Shown: one piece after another, positions 1 to 12,351 of the stretch
Position numbering within the stretch: position 1 is the stretch's first letter
How the letters are laid out: each line of letters opens with the position of its first letter
Origin: Cryptomeria japonica
Lineage: Eukaryota > Streptophyta > Pinopsida > Cupressales > Cupressaceae
Direction: 5' to 3'
Assembly (NCBI RefSeq): GCF_030272615.1
Contig: NC_081407.1
Span: forward strand, 142,728,897-142,792,896
Length of the DNA stretch: 64,000 nt
Made by a program: the position numbers and the translations under genes
Notes under the pieces: model-generated
The model's input: the letters and a program-made list of their open reading frames with translations, nothing else
Told to the model about the DNA's origin: nothing
Database searches by the model: none

Positions 1-3000
1 ACCCTGCCTGGATCCTTAGTCCCAGAGTAATTAGCCAAAACAGTGAACCGATTTGCAAAGATTTTGTGAATTCCCCGTGGTGGATAGGAGTGCTCGAAAA
101 AGAATGGCGATGCATTGCATTAATTTTTCGCACGCAGAGCCATGATTGCAATCCTTAAATTCCTTCATTAAATTGTTATTATTTAGACTCTTTGATGATA
201 TTTTGATTGATACTATGGCTTTACTTATATCTCAGATGTTTATTGATGATGCCAGACATTTTATATGGACACTTGAAATATGATGACTTATGTGGATGAT
301 GGTACATTTTGGATTACTATGATGGATGTACTTACATTTGATGGTTTTATGCACATGTTATTTATGGATAGATGTTATTTTTTATGAGTTTGTGATGACA
401 TTTTGTTAGTGCTAATCCCACTTCATGATTATATTGAATATGATGATGATGTCATGATTGTCTTACTACTGTATTTGTGGTAGAGACGATATCATATCAC
501 TCATTATGAGCATGATATGCGGTTGTGATTCTCTCTCACTTGCCTAATCATTTATGATATATGCTATTATATATATGTTGTCTTGTGGATATTGGTGGTT
601 GCGGGATTGCAAGACATCGAATCCACCTGGTCACACAAGTTTGAGTGTGTCTTCATCCCAATGGCAAGTTGATCGGAGATGGTATGGGTTTCTTCTACAC
701 ACTCTAGGCTTAAGTTGATATCCTTGTCAATCAGTGTCTTGACTTAAGTCGATGGTTAGAGTCTTGTTTTGTGTTGTTCGACCCTATTTCAGGTTGCCTT
801 GTGGTGTTATAATTATTTAATTAATTAATAATTGATTTATATAGTTTATTAATATTTAAATTAAATTAATGTATACTTTTGATATTTAATTATTATTGGA
901 TGATTTATTGTTGATGATTAATATTTATTTTGATTAATGTTTATCAAGAATTGATTTATTGGTTTATATTTAATTGGCACTTTTATATTATTATTTAATG
1001 GTTTAATGTTTATTTGGATAATTATTATTTATTGTTTAATTATTATTGATCTTATGATGTTATTTGTGGCTTTATATTTTATGTCCATGGTTTATTTTAT
1101 TATTGGCTATTTTTATTTATTATCCAAATTCTCTAATACTCATTTGTGTTATTTAATTATTATTTATCCTACCTACCCTATTTTACTATTGGTTGAGAGA
1201 TTTGGGTAATTAAATAAGATTATTTTATATTTTCTTACCTCGATTTTGTGCATGGTAGGTATGAAATATTATAGTTTCGATTATTTTGATTGGTTGGCTT
1301 ATTGCATAGTTTTGAATTGATTTTTATAAATATATTTTCCTGAGCATTTGTTGAGGTTGGCTTTCTAGAGAATTTTCTATGTTATTGGAGATTTTCAATT
1401 GTTTGGAGCTTGGGTTTGGCATGGCTAGATTTTGGATTGGATTGCTTTTCTTCAAATTTCTTGACCATAACTACTATTTTCTAGGTTGGAGGAATTCTTC
1501 CTTCTATTTATTTTTAATTTGAAAGGATTGTTTTCAGCCTGTCTAAGAAAGATTGTCTGTCGGGATGGGGAATTTAGAATTGTTGAAAGATTTATTTGTA
1601 TGTGTTTAAAGAAAATAGCTGGGGTAATGCATTCATGTGGCTATATCTCTTGATATATTATCGTGTGTGGCTTTTATCATAAATTCTACGATTATCGGGA
1701 GACCCCTATCCTTTGTTTGATGTGTGTGCCTGGAGTATTTTGGAGTCTTTCTGGCTTGCTGTTGATTAATGCATTTTGGTTAATCTTCTATCAATTTTAT
1801 TTTGTGTAAGAACCTTGATATTTTGTGATAGAGGCTATCATGTTACTTTATGTATGTGTTGGGAATGATTCCCGTGAATGTTCCAGGAAATTATTATTGA
1901 GCTCTAAGTTAGACTATTGTCTTATGTTGCATAATCCCTTTCTTTGATACTTGAATACGACCCAGTTGGGATAGTGTTCACATCGATTTATATCCTTGTT
2001 GATTTTTTGGAGTTGTCATGATTTTGTATCTCCATGTTCTGAGTTTGGTCACATGGGCGCTAATTTTTTTTATCAAATGCACTAATCGAATGATTGCACT
2101 AGAGAAATTATTGAATGTGCCACTTTTATAAATATATGTGATGTTTCCCTTTGTGTAGGCGCTAAATATCTATGTGAATGTGCTATTGTATATGGTAAAG
2201 GCCCTACATAATAGCTTATACGAGCTAAACTATGTAGTGAATGCATTATTCTGGGTTTCATATGCACATTTTTTATTAATGAATGCGCTGTACTATTTAT
2301 CAAAATCACTAATCTGTCCTGTCAATTGTATTTTGGTTGTTTGGACTTTCTGTGATGGTTTTTCTGAGTCTGTTTTGTACCATAGGCTATTTTTGATATC
2401 CTTGAGATTCTCAGAGTTGTATATTGCTTAGATTTTGACATTTTATTATGTTTATAGCTCCGAAAAGATAAAATTATGCCTTTCTATTAAGGATTATATT
2501 GTTATTTCTCCAACAAGAAGGTTTATTTCTTACTATGGAGGATTGCATTGTGATGGCTCTAGCAAGATGATTTGTGCCTCAGTGTAGAGGAATGTTTTAA
2601 TTTGGTTGAGCAAGAGGATTATGCCTTTCTCTTGTTGATTGATTTTTATGAGGCTCTTGCTTCATATGTTGGCATTATGGATTTGGTTATTGATTGAATT
2701 TACATATTTATATGTATCCTTATATGGATGTTCTTTGTGGGTTATATTCGTATGAGCCTCCTTGTTTTTGATATTGTTGTGATTACCCTAAGGTCTTGGA
2801 ACATGGTTAGGGGGATTGGGCTTCCATGTGATGGTCGGGACCATGAGAGAATAGCTTGTCAAGAGGTTCCTTGTAAGGATGCTTGAATTCTATACTACCA
2901 GGAACACATTGGAGGTTTCCTTGATTTAAATAAGTGATAACCATAATAATTAATTTGATGGGCTGGGTAATTAGGATTCATCTAAATAAGATAATAAATG

Positions 3001-4311
3001 GATTTTGGTGCCCCACCTCATAGCCCTTGAGCGGAGACTCATGATGATCATGGGAAGGTCATGGAGACAACATAACCAAACTCCCTTGATTCTTTCATAG
3101 GTTGAGATGGTTCCACATGTCTATTAGGATGACAAGTGGAGATCTTGTAGTGTCGAGTGGAGATCATGATGTATGTATATATTTTCCCTTCTATGTGAGG
3201 ATAACATGTGATGAGACTCTTCCCTACATGTGTCCTTGTTCCTTTGCCATGATTATTGAGATGTCATTGGGAGTTTTTATGCTTTTGATTTAGCTATGTG
3301 ATGTGATTTGGATTATTGTTTTTGTGGTTGCTTTTCAGTTGTGGCAATTTTATGGTTGTGATCTCTTTGGTTGTTAGTTGTCAGCCTAGGTCTAGAGTGT
3401 GGGTGGGAACTTGTGTCATCTCCTATAATGGGGAGTGGTTTCTTATGGTTCCACATGGTCGGGTGGTTTGATGCCTTCTTCCATTGGTATGTTCTTCATT
3501 GGATGCTCTTGTGCATGGATGCGGATTCCTTATCTCTTTAGCTTTTGGATGGATTCTTGGAGCATATTAATGTAATGTGATTCATATGAAATTTATGTTA
3601 GTAGGTTATGTGTGATATTTGTATTTGTGGAATGATAACTATGTATCTTGATGTAAGAGGATCTTGTATTTATATGTAATGGAAAATGATGTAATAGGAT
3701 TGTGATCATGATTCTTGTAATAGGATATGAATTCGACATTCTTGTTAATCTATGTTGTATCTTGAATATTGATCATATATGGAAATATGGAATTGGATTC
3801 ATAGTAAATGTTAAGATGTCTTTGGGTTAATCATGTTTGGAAACTTGGAATAAAGTGTATGTTCTTAATTGGAAGATAAGTTATATCCTTCTTGTACTTG
3901 TCTCTTGGATATGGTTATGCACTTAGTATTATGTTGGTGAATATGACTATTCATATTAAAAGAAATGGATTAGCTATGTTCTAGGTGATCTTTAGTAAAG
4001 AATTAATGATGATACTTCAATTAATAAGTAAATGGGAATTAGGAACATTTGGATTGGTTATCTTAAATTATATCTAAGGGGATTAATGGCATTGAGAATA
4101 TAATTGAGGGGTTCGCAATAGCTAAGATAAATTGATGTTTTCTTAGGATGCTATTAGAAGTAAATGATATAAAATAATGTTAGATTGTATTGGATTATGG
4201 TAGTAAATGTGATTGTATTGGATTTTGATAACTCATTGGTTTGTATGTTTATGCATGGACAATTGTATGGTGACATCAAGTTTCCACTTTATATTTTATT
4301 CACAATGATAG
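1..4311. other. AT-rich intergenic sequence, no gene recognised
   Basis: This stretch is AT-rich, with a T- and G-biased plus strand. The longest open frames are under 90 codons, lack recognisable domains and look like chance. I see no LTR ends, tRNA or coding similarity. It is probably old decayed repeat sequence. A loose family of short GCACTAAT/AATGTGCT-like motifs recurs around 2050-2315. Confidence refers to the absence of a recognisable gene, not to absence of function. Confidence 0.6.
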
Positions 4312-4332
4312 CACATGCACATGCACATGCAC

Positions 4333-4387
<55 letters not shown>

Positions 4388-4389
4388 TA
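4312..4389 (+). repeat. Hexanucleotide microsatellite (CACATG)3(CACATA)10
   Basis: Three perfect CACATG units (4312-4329) are followed by ten perfect CACATA units (4330-4389). The variant unit sits at one end only, as expected if one point change arose in a slippage-prone array. The open frame across it (His-Ala then His-Thr repeats) is a by-product of the repeat. The next 390 bases, up to the Cop-1 insertion at 4784, are AT-rich and hold nothing I recognise. Confidence 0.95.
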
Positions 4390-4783
4390 GATATACATAT
4401 GATGTGTATCTAATCTACCATAGATATCTTAATAGCATCTACTTAAAAGAAAATATTAGTCTCAAGGTACCTATATTAAAACTATTATTGAGGATAGGCA
4501 TCTCGAGGCTATATCTTTTGGCATGTTTTCGACATTTTTCGATTGATATAATTAAGATATCTAAGCTAGTTTTAAAGATTATTTATGTAGTGACATGAGT
4601 GCATTAACAAAAAATAGCTTAACTTAAATTTGACACTCATTTACATGTCAATTTATTAATCTTTAATAAACATACTAAGAATGATGTCTTATTAAATAAA
4701 AATATATCCTAAAAATACTAAAAATACTATTCATACAAAAAAAATGTCTATTAAACTAAAAGTTCCTTTTCTTAGGAATTGCA

Positions 4784-6092
4784 TGTTGGCATATGATGAA
4801 TTGGCATGTTGATATGATGATAATGTATGTTTTCATTGATGTCAATAAGTGTAAGTGAACTGGTATGTAGATTGAAAGAAGTTAGTGAACCGATGTCGGG
4901 GTTTCACTAAGTGTGACTACTGGTTGGTAGTCTTAGCTCTCGGGTTTCCGGTTTGGCAATCTAGCTTGTGTGATGCAACAAATGACATTCTGTGATGAGT
5001 TAGCTAAGAGATGAGGATGAGATCAAGGTGCCAAGTCACCGTTGTGCACGTGAAGGATTTCCTTGAGGATCTTGCATAAGAAGATTGACTGCATTAAAAG
5101 TCTACCTCAAGAATGAACATTCTTCTTGGCGGTATGAGAAGAAAGCGTGATGAGTTATTGATTCCCATGTATGGTGAAGAATGAACGATGTAGATTGTCT
5201 TGTGATCTATTTGAGATTGTACTGCTCTATGCAAAAGTGTTTGGATGGTCAGGATTGGACCGCTTGTATCGTAAACCTAAGATGCTTAGGGTTTAGGGTT
5301 TATGCTACCGACCTAATTGTTGTCTATAAGGTCGATGATGTTTGTTATTGCAAGTTGTTGGGAAATGTTGTGTGTGTATCCGAGTGATGAGATACTTGCC
5401 AGACCAATAAGAGAAAACTGTAGAGTGTGATTGCAAAAGTAGAGGAACTGAAAAGGATCTGCCTTGGCATGTAGTGTTGTTATCATATCAGAGTTTTTAC
5501 CTATTGTCTTCTAACCATTTCAACAATTGGAAAATCCCTTTACAGGGTAGCTTTAATAGGCTTATTGTAAATCCTCTAACCAAGTGACTCAAGTTTATTG
5601 AGTTCTTTAAATCCTCTAGCAAGGTAACCTTTAACAGGGTTTCAACCTTTAATAGGGTATACAGCCATCCCTTAACCGGGTGATCTTTAACAGTATTGGT
5701 TCCTAGTAGAACCTTATTGTAAAGCCTTTAACCGGACTAGGCTCCTAACAGAGCGAGCTTCAAAAGAGTTCAAAAACAAGTTTGTGGGTATTCATCCCCA
5801 CTTTGGTTTTTCCCATTTGGGTTTCCACGTGAAAAATATGTGTGTCATGTGTTGTGCATTTTTCATGTGATTCTTTGTTTGAGTGATTATGCATGCAAAG
5901 TTATTAGGTTATGGTATTACTGTTACACCACATGCATATGTTTATTGTGAAGTTGTTATCAAGAATTGAATGCATTTGAAGTGTTCAGACTTATCAGTGT
6001 ATGTTGTTTGAAGTCTTATTGTGTTTAACCGGTATTGCCATGGTTAAGTTCAGTGATGAAGACAACCGGTTGGTATTGCTTTAACTTGATAA
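4784..6092 (+). repeat. Cop-1 5' LTR, 3' end deleted
   Basis: Aligns along its length with 10457-11790 of the 3' LTR. It begins TGTTGGCATATGATGA, preceded by the target duplication TTGCA. Homology stops near TTAACTTGATAA at about 6092. The 3' LTR continues for about 80 more bases, including a C-rich CTCTCAGTACC segment and the terminal CA. It also lacks a stretch of about 25 bases present in the 3' LTR near 10565-10590. A TTTAGGG-type telomere-like motif at 5286-5302 is conserved in both LTRs. Confidence 0.92.
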
Positions 6093-6109
6093 AAGATCCT
6101 GCCTTAACG

Positions 6110-7270
6110 ATGAAGAGGGAAGGTCCTAAGTTCAATAGAGATAACTTGAAAATATGGAAGGACAGAATGAAGATCTATATCAAGAGTTTGGGTGCTCAAC
6201 ACTAGAGCTATGTTGAGAATTCCTATGTGATTCCCACTGGCACTCTGACTGATGATCAGAAGAGAGAGATTCAAGAAAATGGGCAAGTCATGGAAGCTCT
6301 TATTAGCAGTTTGTCTGATATAGAGTTCATTGATGTACAAGATAAGGACACTCCTAAAGATGTATGGGACACATTGGAAACTATTTATGGTGGTGATGAA
6401 CATGTAAAGCAAGCTAAGGAAGAGAGCCTTAGAGGAAAATTTGAAGACATGAGGATGGTTGAAGGTGAGACCACTCAACAATATGGCATAAGAATCAAGA
6501 CTGTTGTTGGAGATATCAAGAGAATTGGTGGAATGATTGATGATGCCACCGTTGTCAGTAAAGTATTGAGATCATTGTTATCAGTCCATGCAATCAGAGT
6601 TGCTGCTATCCAGGAACTAAGGTCTATTGATAAAACCAAGGTATCCTTAGACTCTATCATTGCAAAGTTAACTGCATACGAGTTGGATAGCTATGATGGA
6701 AATGTTCAAAAGACTGAGTCATCTTTTAGAGCATCTGTTACACCAACTAGAAAAGGAAAAGAAACAAGTACTAGTTATGAATCCATGCAAAGTAGAGGTA
6801 TGGATGATGAAGAAATTCTGATGGAGTTTGAAGCTCTTCTTGCCAAGAGACTTCCAAAAGGCACTGGAAAATACAGAGGTAAGCCTCCTTTGAAATGCTT
6901 TTCCTGTAATAAGATAGGACCTTTAGCTGTTAACTGTCCTAACAATGACAATAAAGATAAACTGGAGAGGTTTAGAAAGTATAAAGGAGGAAATAGAAGA
7001 AATTGTCTTGTTGCAGTGGATGAAGGTGTTACTGATGAAGAATCCGAAGATGAAGAAAATGAAGATGTAGTATTTGTAGCTGTGAAGGAAGAAGTGTCTG
7101 ACAAGAAAGCACTTGTCTCTCGCATTGACAACTCAAATGAGTGGATAATTGATAGTGGTTGTTCTCACCACATGACTGGTGATAGGATAAAGTTTCTATC
7201 TCTAGAAGAATATGATGGAGGTGTTGTCAGATTTGGGAACGATGCAATATGTTTGGTAAAAGGTAAATGA
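6110..7270 (+). pseudogene. gag: Cop-1 gag and protease, disrupted
   Basis: The ATG at 6110 opens a copia Gag-like frame (KFNRDNLKIWKDRMK near the start), broken by a TAG at 6203-6205. It then stays open from 6206 to a TGA ending at 7270. It has the Gag capsid-type region, a zinc-knuckle-like segment CFSCNKIGPLAVNC (near 6896-6937) whose expected histidine is proline, an acidic linker, and the aspartic protease start WIIDSGCSHHM with the DSG motif at about 7151. In a live element Gag forms the particle, the knuckle binds RNA and the protease cuts Gag-Pol. The stop codons and the lost zinc ligand make this copy non-functional. No leader or PBS precedes it because of the deletion. Confidence 0.9.
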
Positions 7271-7463
7271 TCCATCTCACTAAATGGAAAGAGCAATGCA
7301 GATGATGTCTACTAGGTAGAGGGTCTTAAGAATAACCTGTTGAGTGTTGCTCAGCTAAATGATAAAGGACTCATTCTGGAGTTCAAAGGTGGATTCTGCA
7401 GTATAATTGGAAAGAGGTGAGCTTATTGCCATCGGTAAGTAGACAAGAGGTAACTTATTTTAG

Positions 7464-8549
7464 TTGAATACCAAGATAAGTCAGTGTCTAATGGTTAAGT
7501 TTGATGACAATTGGATATGGCATAGGATACTTTTTCATATGAACTTTGATAATATTGTAAAGGTTAGTAAGATCAAGGAAGTAAGAGGATTGCCTTTGCT
7601 GAACAAACCGGAGAATTCCTTGTGCAAAGAATGTCAACTTGGGAAGATGTCTTCCCCAACTTTCAAAGGTAAGTCTTTTTCAGCAAAAAACTTACTTGAC
7701 CTTGTGCACACTGATTTGTGTGGTCCTATGAAAACTAGAAGTATTCAGGGAGATAGGTATTTCATGATTCTTACTGATTATTGCTCAAGAATGATGTGTG
7801 TCACATTCTTGAAAGACAAGTCTGAGGCGTTTGGAAAGTTCAAATCCTTTAGAGCATTAGTAGAGAAGGAAAGCGGTCAAAAGATAAAATGCCTAAGAAC
7901 TGATCAAGGAGGTGAATTCACTTCTGATGAATTCAACAAGTACTGTGAAGATAGCAATATCAAGAGGCAGTTGTCTGCCCCAAGGACACCACAATAGAAT
8001 GGCATAGCAGAAAGGAATAACAGGACTGTAGTTGAAGTGGCTAGAACAATGTTGATCCAAGGAAAGGTTGCTCACACTTTTTGGAGAGAAGCGGTGAGCA
8101 CTACAGTCTATACTATGAACTGGGTACTTATCAAGAAAGGTAGAGTTAAAACCCCTTATGAGTATTGGACCAGGAAAACTCCCACTATGAGTTACTTTAA
8201 AGTGTTTGGTAGTAAGTGTTACATCAAGAGAGGTGAGCATTTGAGCAAATTTGATGTTAAAAGTGATGAAGGAATATTTCTAGGATATTCCACTAAGAGC
8301 AAAGCTCTTAAGTGCTACAACAATAGAACACAAAAAATTGGTGAGAGTATCAATGTCAGGGTTGATGAATCCCCTCAGGAACCTGAGGAAACCCACAGAG
8401 AAGAAGTGGAAGATGAACCGAATATAGCCTTCTGGGAACCGATTAAGAAAGAAACAAGTAAAGATCTCAGTGTTCCTGTACCAGTAGAAGCTGTAGTAGG
8501 AGAAGAAGAAGAGGTAAGTGAAGGAGAAGAAGAAAAGCTAGCAGATTAA
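7464..8549 (+). pseudogene. Cop-1 integrase, disrupted
   Basis: Copia integrase would insert the cDNA into host DNA. Visible parts are the N-terminal zinc-binding region (WHRILFHMNF, then CKEC), the catalytic core with HTDLCGP, RTDQGGEF and NGIAERNNR (the D, D and E), and the C-terminal region KCYIKRGEHLSKFD plus an acidic tail. A TAG at about 7995 falls just before the third catalytic motif, and a TAA at 8547-8549 ends the acidic linker. The frame differs from that of gag, so at least one indel lies between 7270 and 7464. The same frame resumes after 8549. Confidence 0.92.
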
Positions 8550-10199
8550 TCTAGAGTCATTCCTAGACATGTGAAACTACATCATGATCTGAAGCAAATC
8601 ATAGGAGATAAAGATGTAGGGATACTCACAAGAAGAAAAGTGAAAGAAAATTCTTGCATGATATTTGAATTACAAGACTTCCAGAGAAGAACTTATAGAT
8701 GAAGACTGGATTAAAGCAATCGAAGAGGAGCTAGACCAGATAGAAAAGAATGCAACATGGTCTCTAGTACCTAGACCAGAACACAAAAATGTCATAGGTA
8801 CCAAATGGGTCTTCAAGAATAAGCTAAATGAAGAAGGCACAGTTGTAAGGAACACAACAAGACTTGTATGCAAAGGATATGCTCAGGAGGAGGGAGAAGA
8901 CTATGGAGAAACCTTTTCTCCTGTGGCTAGGCTAGAAGGTGTCTGAATGCTACTTGCATTTGTAGCATTTAAGGGATTTAAGGTTTATCAGATGGATGTG
9001 AAGTCTTCATTTTTTAATGAAATCCTAGAAGAGGAAGTGTATATTGAGCAACCAGAAGGGTTTGCCTTATCTGAAAATAGTAACATAGTGTGTAGACTAC
9101 ACAAAGCCCTGTATGGATTAAAACAAGCACCTAGGGCATGGTATGAAAGGTTACACTCTCATCTTGTGAAGATTGGATTTCAGAGAACAAGTGAGGATAG
9201 CAACATCTATCTAAAATCTAAAGGTGATCAGATTCTGATTTGTGAAGTATTTGTAGATGACATAATCTTTGGAGGAGATGATAAAATGAGTCATTCTTTT
9301 GTAGATGAAATGGATAGTTTGAGATGTCTCTGATTGGAGAGATAATATTATTCATTGGTTTACAAATTCAGAAAATGAAAGAGGGTATCTTTATTACCCA
9401 TTCCAAGTTTGTCAAAGAGGTATTGAAGACCTTTGGCATGGAGGAGAGAAAACCAGTTGGTACACTGATGGTGACCGGTTGTAAGTTGACTAAGGAAGAT
9501 GATTCAGCGTTGGTGAATGAGAAGGAGTACTGGTCAATGATCGGTAAGTTGCACTATGTGGTGCACAACAGGCTAGATATTGCTCATGCAGTAGGCATAG
9601 TAGCTCATTTTTAGAAATGTCTTAGAGAATCCCACTTGATAGTTGTCAAGAGGATTCTTAGATATCTGAAAGGAACAGTTGACTATGGATTGTGGTATCC
9701 ATATAATGGTGACTATAACCTCAAAGTATATACCGATGTCGATTAGGCAGGTAATGTGGATGACCGAAAAAGCACAACTAGTGGAGCGCTCTTTCTTGGT
9801 GGAAGACTAGTCTCGTGGACAAGTAAGAAGTAGGGCTATATTTCTCAGTCTACAGCTGAAGAAAAATATGTGGCAACATTTATGAACTGCACTCAAGAAA
9901 TCTGGATGAAACATGTATTGGAAGGTTTCAAAGTACCTGTATCTGAACCGGTGAATATATTTTGTGACAACACAAGTGTAATAAATATTTCCAAGAATCC
10001 GGTATTGCATGCTAGAACTAAGCACATTGAGCTTAAATATCACTTTTTGAGAGAGAAAGTTCAGAATAAGGAGGTTGTACTACAACATGTTTCCAGTAAG
10101 GAGAAACTAGCAGATATATTCACTAAGCCCTTACCGAAGACTACATTTACCTATTTGAGAGGTGAATTAGGGGCTCTGCCCCTTCACGAAGTCAACTAG
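8550..10199 (+). pseudogene. Cop-1 reverse transcriptase and RNase H, disrupted
   Basis: Reverse transcriptase copies element RNA and RNase H removes the RNA strand. The RT is clear: TKWVFKNKLNEEGTVVR, KGYAQEEGEDYGETFSPVARL, YQMDVKSSFFN, LHKALYGLKQAPRAWY and the catalytic box FVDDIIFGGDD. RNase H follows, with DRKSTSGALFLGG, SQSTAEEKYVA and the tail TKHIELKYHFLREKV, ending in TAG at 10197-10199. Damage includes a frame change near 8680, TGA at about 8944, a frame change near 9325, and stops at about 9612, 9745 and 9832. Several stops fit CGA, CAA or TGG decay by C-to-T change. Confidence 0.93.
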
Positions 10200-10442
10200 A
10201 GTTGTGTGCTCCACATCAGTCAGGTACTACAGTGTCAAATCTTTCTGGATTGATATGTTGAAGGATGATACTCCATAGGGGGAGCAACATAGTAGAGAAT
10301 GGAAGCTTGTGCCTCCACTTTGGCATTGTTGTCAAAGGGGGAGAAGATATATGATGTATGGGGAGAAGATATCTGATGATGCAGAATACACTGGTCTATG
10401 ATGTTTATAGTTGCAATGCTACACTAAGTATCGCCATCAATG

Positions 10443-10456
10443 CCAAAGGGGGAGAT
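10443..10456 (+). promoter_or_regulatory. Cop-1 polypurine tract
   Basis: CCAAAGGGGGAGAT lies immediately before the TG of the 3' LTR. This is the plus-strand primer for second-strand cDNA synthesis. A near copy (AAAGGGGGAGAAG) occurs about 115 bases upstream. The same tract and first LTR bases recur on the minus strand at the Nau-1 3' end (25062-25075). Confidence 0.9.
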
Positions 10457-11870
10457 TGTTGGTATATGATGAACCGACATATTGATATGACGATAATGTA
10501 TGTTGTCATTGATGTCAATAAGTGTAAGTGAACTGGTATGTAGATTGAAAGAAGTTGGTGAATCGGTATGAAGAAATGCAGTGAACCGGTGTTGGGGTTT
10601 CACTAGGTGTGACTATCGGTTAGTAGTCTCAGCTCTAGGGTTTTTGGTTTGGCAATCCAGCTTGTGAGATGCAACCGATGATATTTTGTGATGAGTTAGC
10701 TAAGAGATGAGGATGAGATCGAGGTGCCACATCAGCCTTGTACACGTGAAGGATTTCCTTGAGGATCTTGCATGAGAAGATCGACTGCATTAAAAGTCTA
10801 CCTCAGGAATGAACATTCTTCTTGGCGATATGAGAAGAAAGCGTGATAAGTTACTGATTCCCATGTGTGGTGAAGAATGAACGATGCAGATTGTCTTGTG
10901 ATTTGTTTGAGATTGTATTTCTCTATGCAAAGTGTTTGGACAGTCAAGATTGGACCGCTTGTATCGTAAACCTAAGATGCTTAGGGTTTAGGGTTTATGC
11001 TACCGACCTAATTGTTGTCTATAAGGTTGATGATGTTTGTTATTGTAAGTTGTTGGGAAATGTTGTGTGTGTATCCGAGTGATGAGATACTTGCCAGACC
11101 AGTAAGAGAAAACTACAGAGTGTGATTGCAGAAGTAGAGGAACTGAAAAGGATCTGCCTTGGCAAGTAGTGTTGTTATCAGATCAGAGTTTTTACCTATT
11201 GTCTTCTAACCATTTCAACAGTTGGAAAATCCCTTTACTGGGTAGCTTTAACATGCTTATTGTAAATCCTCTAACCAGGTGACTCAAGTTTATTGAGTTC
11301 TTTAAATGCTTTAGCAAGGTAACCTTTAACAGGGTTTCAACTTTTAACAGGGTATATAGCCATCCCTTAACCGAGTGATCTTTAACAGGATCGGTTCCTA
11401 GCAAAACCTTATTGTAAAGTCTTTAACCGGACTAGGCTTCTAACAGAGCGAGCTTGAAAAGAGTTCAAAAACAAGCTTGTGGGTATTCATCCCCATCGTG
11501 GTTTTTTCCATTTGGGTTTCCACGTGAAAAATCTGTGTCATGTGTTGTGCATTTTTCATGTGATTCTTTGTTTGAGTGATTATGCATGAAGATTTATTAG
11601 GTTATGGTATTACTGTTACACCACATGCATATGTTTATTAGTGAAGTTGTTATCAAGTATTGAATGTATTTGAAGTGTTCAGACTTATCGGTGTATGTTT
11701 TCTGAAGTCTTACTATGTTTAACCAGTATTGCCATGGTTAAGTTCAATAATGAAGACAACCGGTTGGTATTGCTTTAACTTGATAAGTTGTTGAGAAAGT
11801 TTTTGTCTATACTAATTCACCCCCCCTCTCAGTACCAGTCACGGTATCTATTGTTCATCATTATTCATCA
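10457..11870 (+). repeat. Cop-1 3' LTR
   Basis: A 1,414-bp LTR beginning TGTTGGTATATGATGA and ending ATTCATCA, followed by the target duplication TTGCA (11871-11875). It is the more complete of the two LTRs. Near its end it carries the C-rich CACCCCCCCTCTCAGTACC motif, a form of which also appears (antisense) near the ends of the Nau-1 and Nau-2 LTRs. Any open frames inside are incidental. Confidence 0.95.
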
Positions 11871-11875
11871 TTGCA

Positions 11876-12351
11876 TGCAGAAATTATCAACATATGTAAA
11901 TAAATATTAAATAGAGGAATGAAAAACATAGAAATAATAACAAAGAGGAGATAATTTTCACATGGTTCACCCAAACTCGGGCTGTGTCCACCAAACAGAG
12001 AGTCCAATATTATTATCTAGTAAATCAAACCGATTACAACCAACAATCTCTTCGAACTCAATATCGCTACAACTGCTATAAAATCTCTATAGAAAACCCT
12101 AACCATTAGCATTTTTTATCAAGACTTATGTCAGTTACAAAATTAGGGTTAGAACATGTCCACCAATAAAAAAAATAACTCTCGACGCCTTTATAAAATA
12201 ATTAAAGTTCTTTGAACAAGGGGTGTTGCGCCTTGAACCTGTCTTGGGGGTGTTGCCCCCAAACCCTCGTTGAATAAATTGGGGAGAAACTAGATCAATA
12301 ATAGTATGGAAAATTTAACCCCCGAGTCTGATTAGGCTCTGTATAACAACA
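11876..12351 (-). repeat. Minus-strand copia-type LTR (476 bp) with PPT
   Basis: On the minus strand, a purine tract (AAGTGGGAGAT, plus 12352-12362) is followed by TGTTGTTATACAGAGCC, giving an LTR start at 12351. The LTR reads through a TATA-like TTTATAAAGG and a GGTGGACACAGCC segment and ends TTTCTGCA at about 11876. Only about 190 bases of internal sequence (12352-12540) remain upstream, with no recognisable coding domain. Cop-1 inserted within a few bases of the LTR end, so its other flank is at 4778. The exact left boundary (11872 or 11876) is uncertain. Confidence 0.7.

Larger units (their letters stand above)
4784..11870 (+). mobile_element. Cop-1: degenerate Ty1/copia LTR retrotransposon
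   Basis: This is a complete but dead copia element of about 7.1 kb. It has two direct LTRs starting TGTTGG, a gag-protease-integrase-RT-RNase H order (integrase before RT, which defines copia), a polypurine tract at 10443-10456 and a matching 5-bp target duplication TTGCA at 4779-4783 and 11871-11875. The coding region carries several stops and at least three frame changes. The junction between the 5' LTR and gag is damaged: the last ~80 bases of the LTR, the primer binding site and the leader are missing. The LTRs differ by roughly 5% in a 330-base stretch counted by eye. Confidence 0.95.

Noticed and set aside
4185-4598. 137-codon plus-strand frame with His-Ala/His-Thr repeats
   Set aside because: The repeat part is the hexamer microsatellite, whose reading frame has no stops. 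The flanks show no domain.
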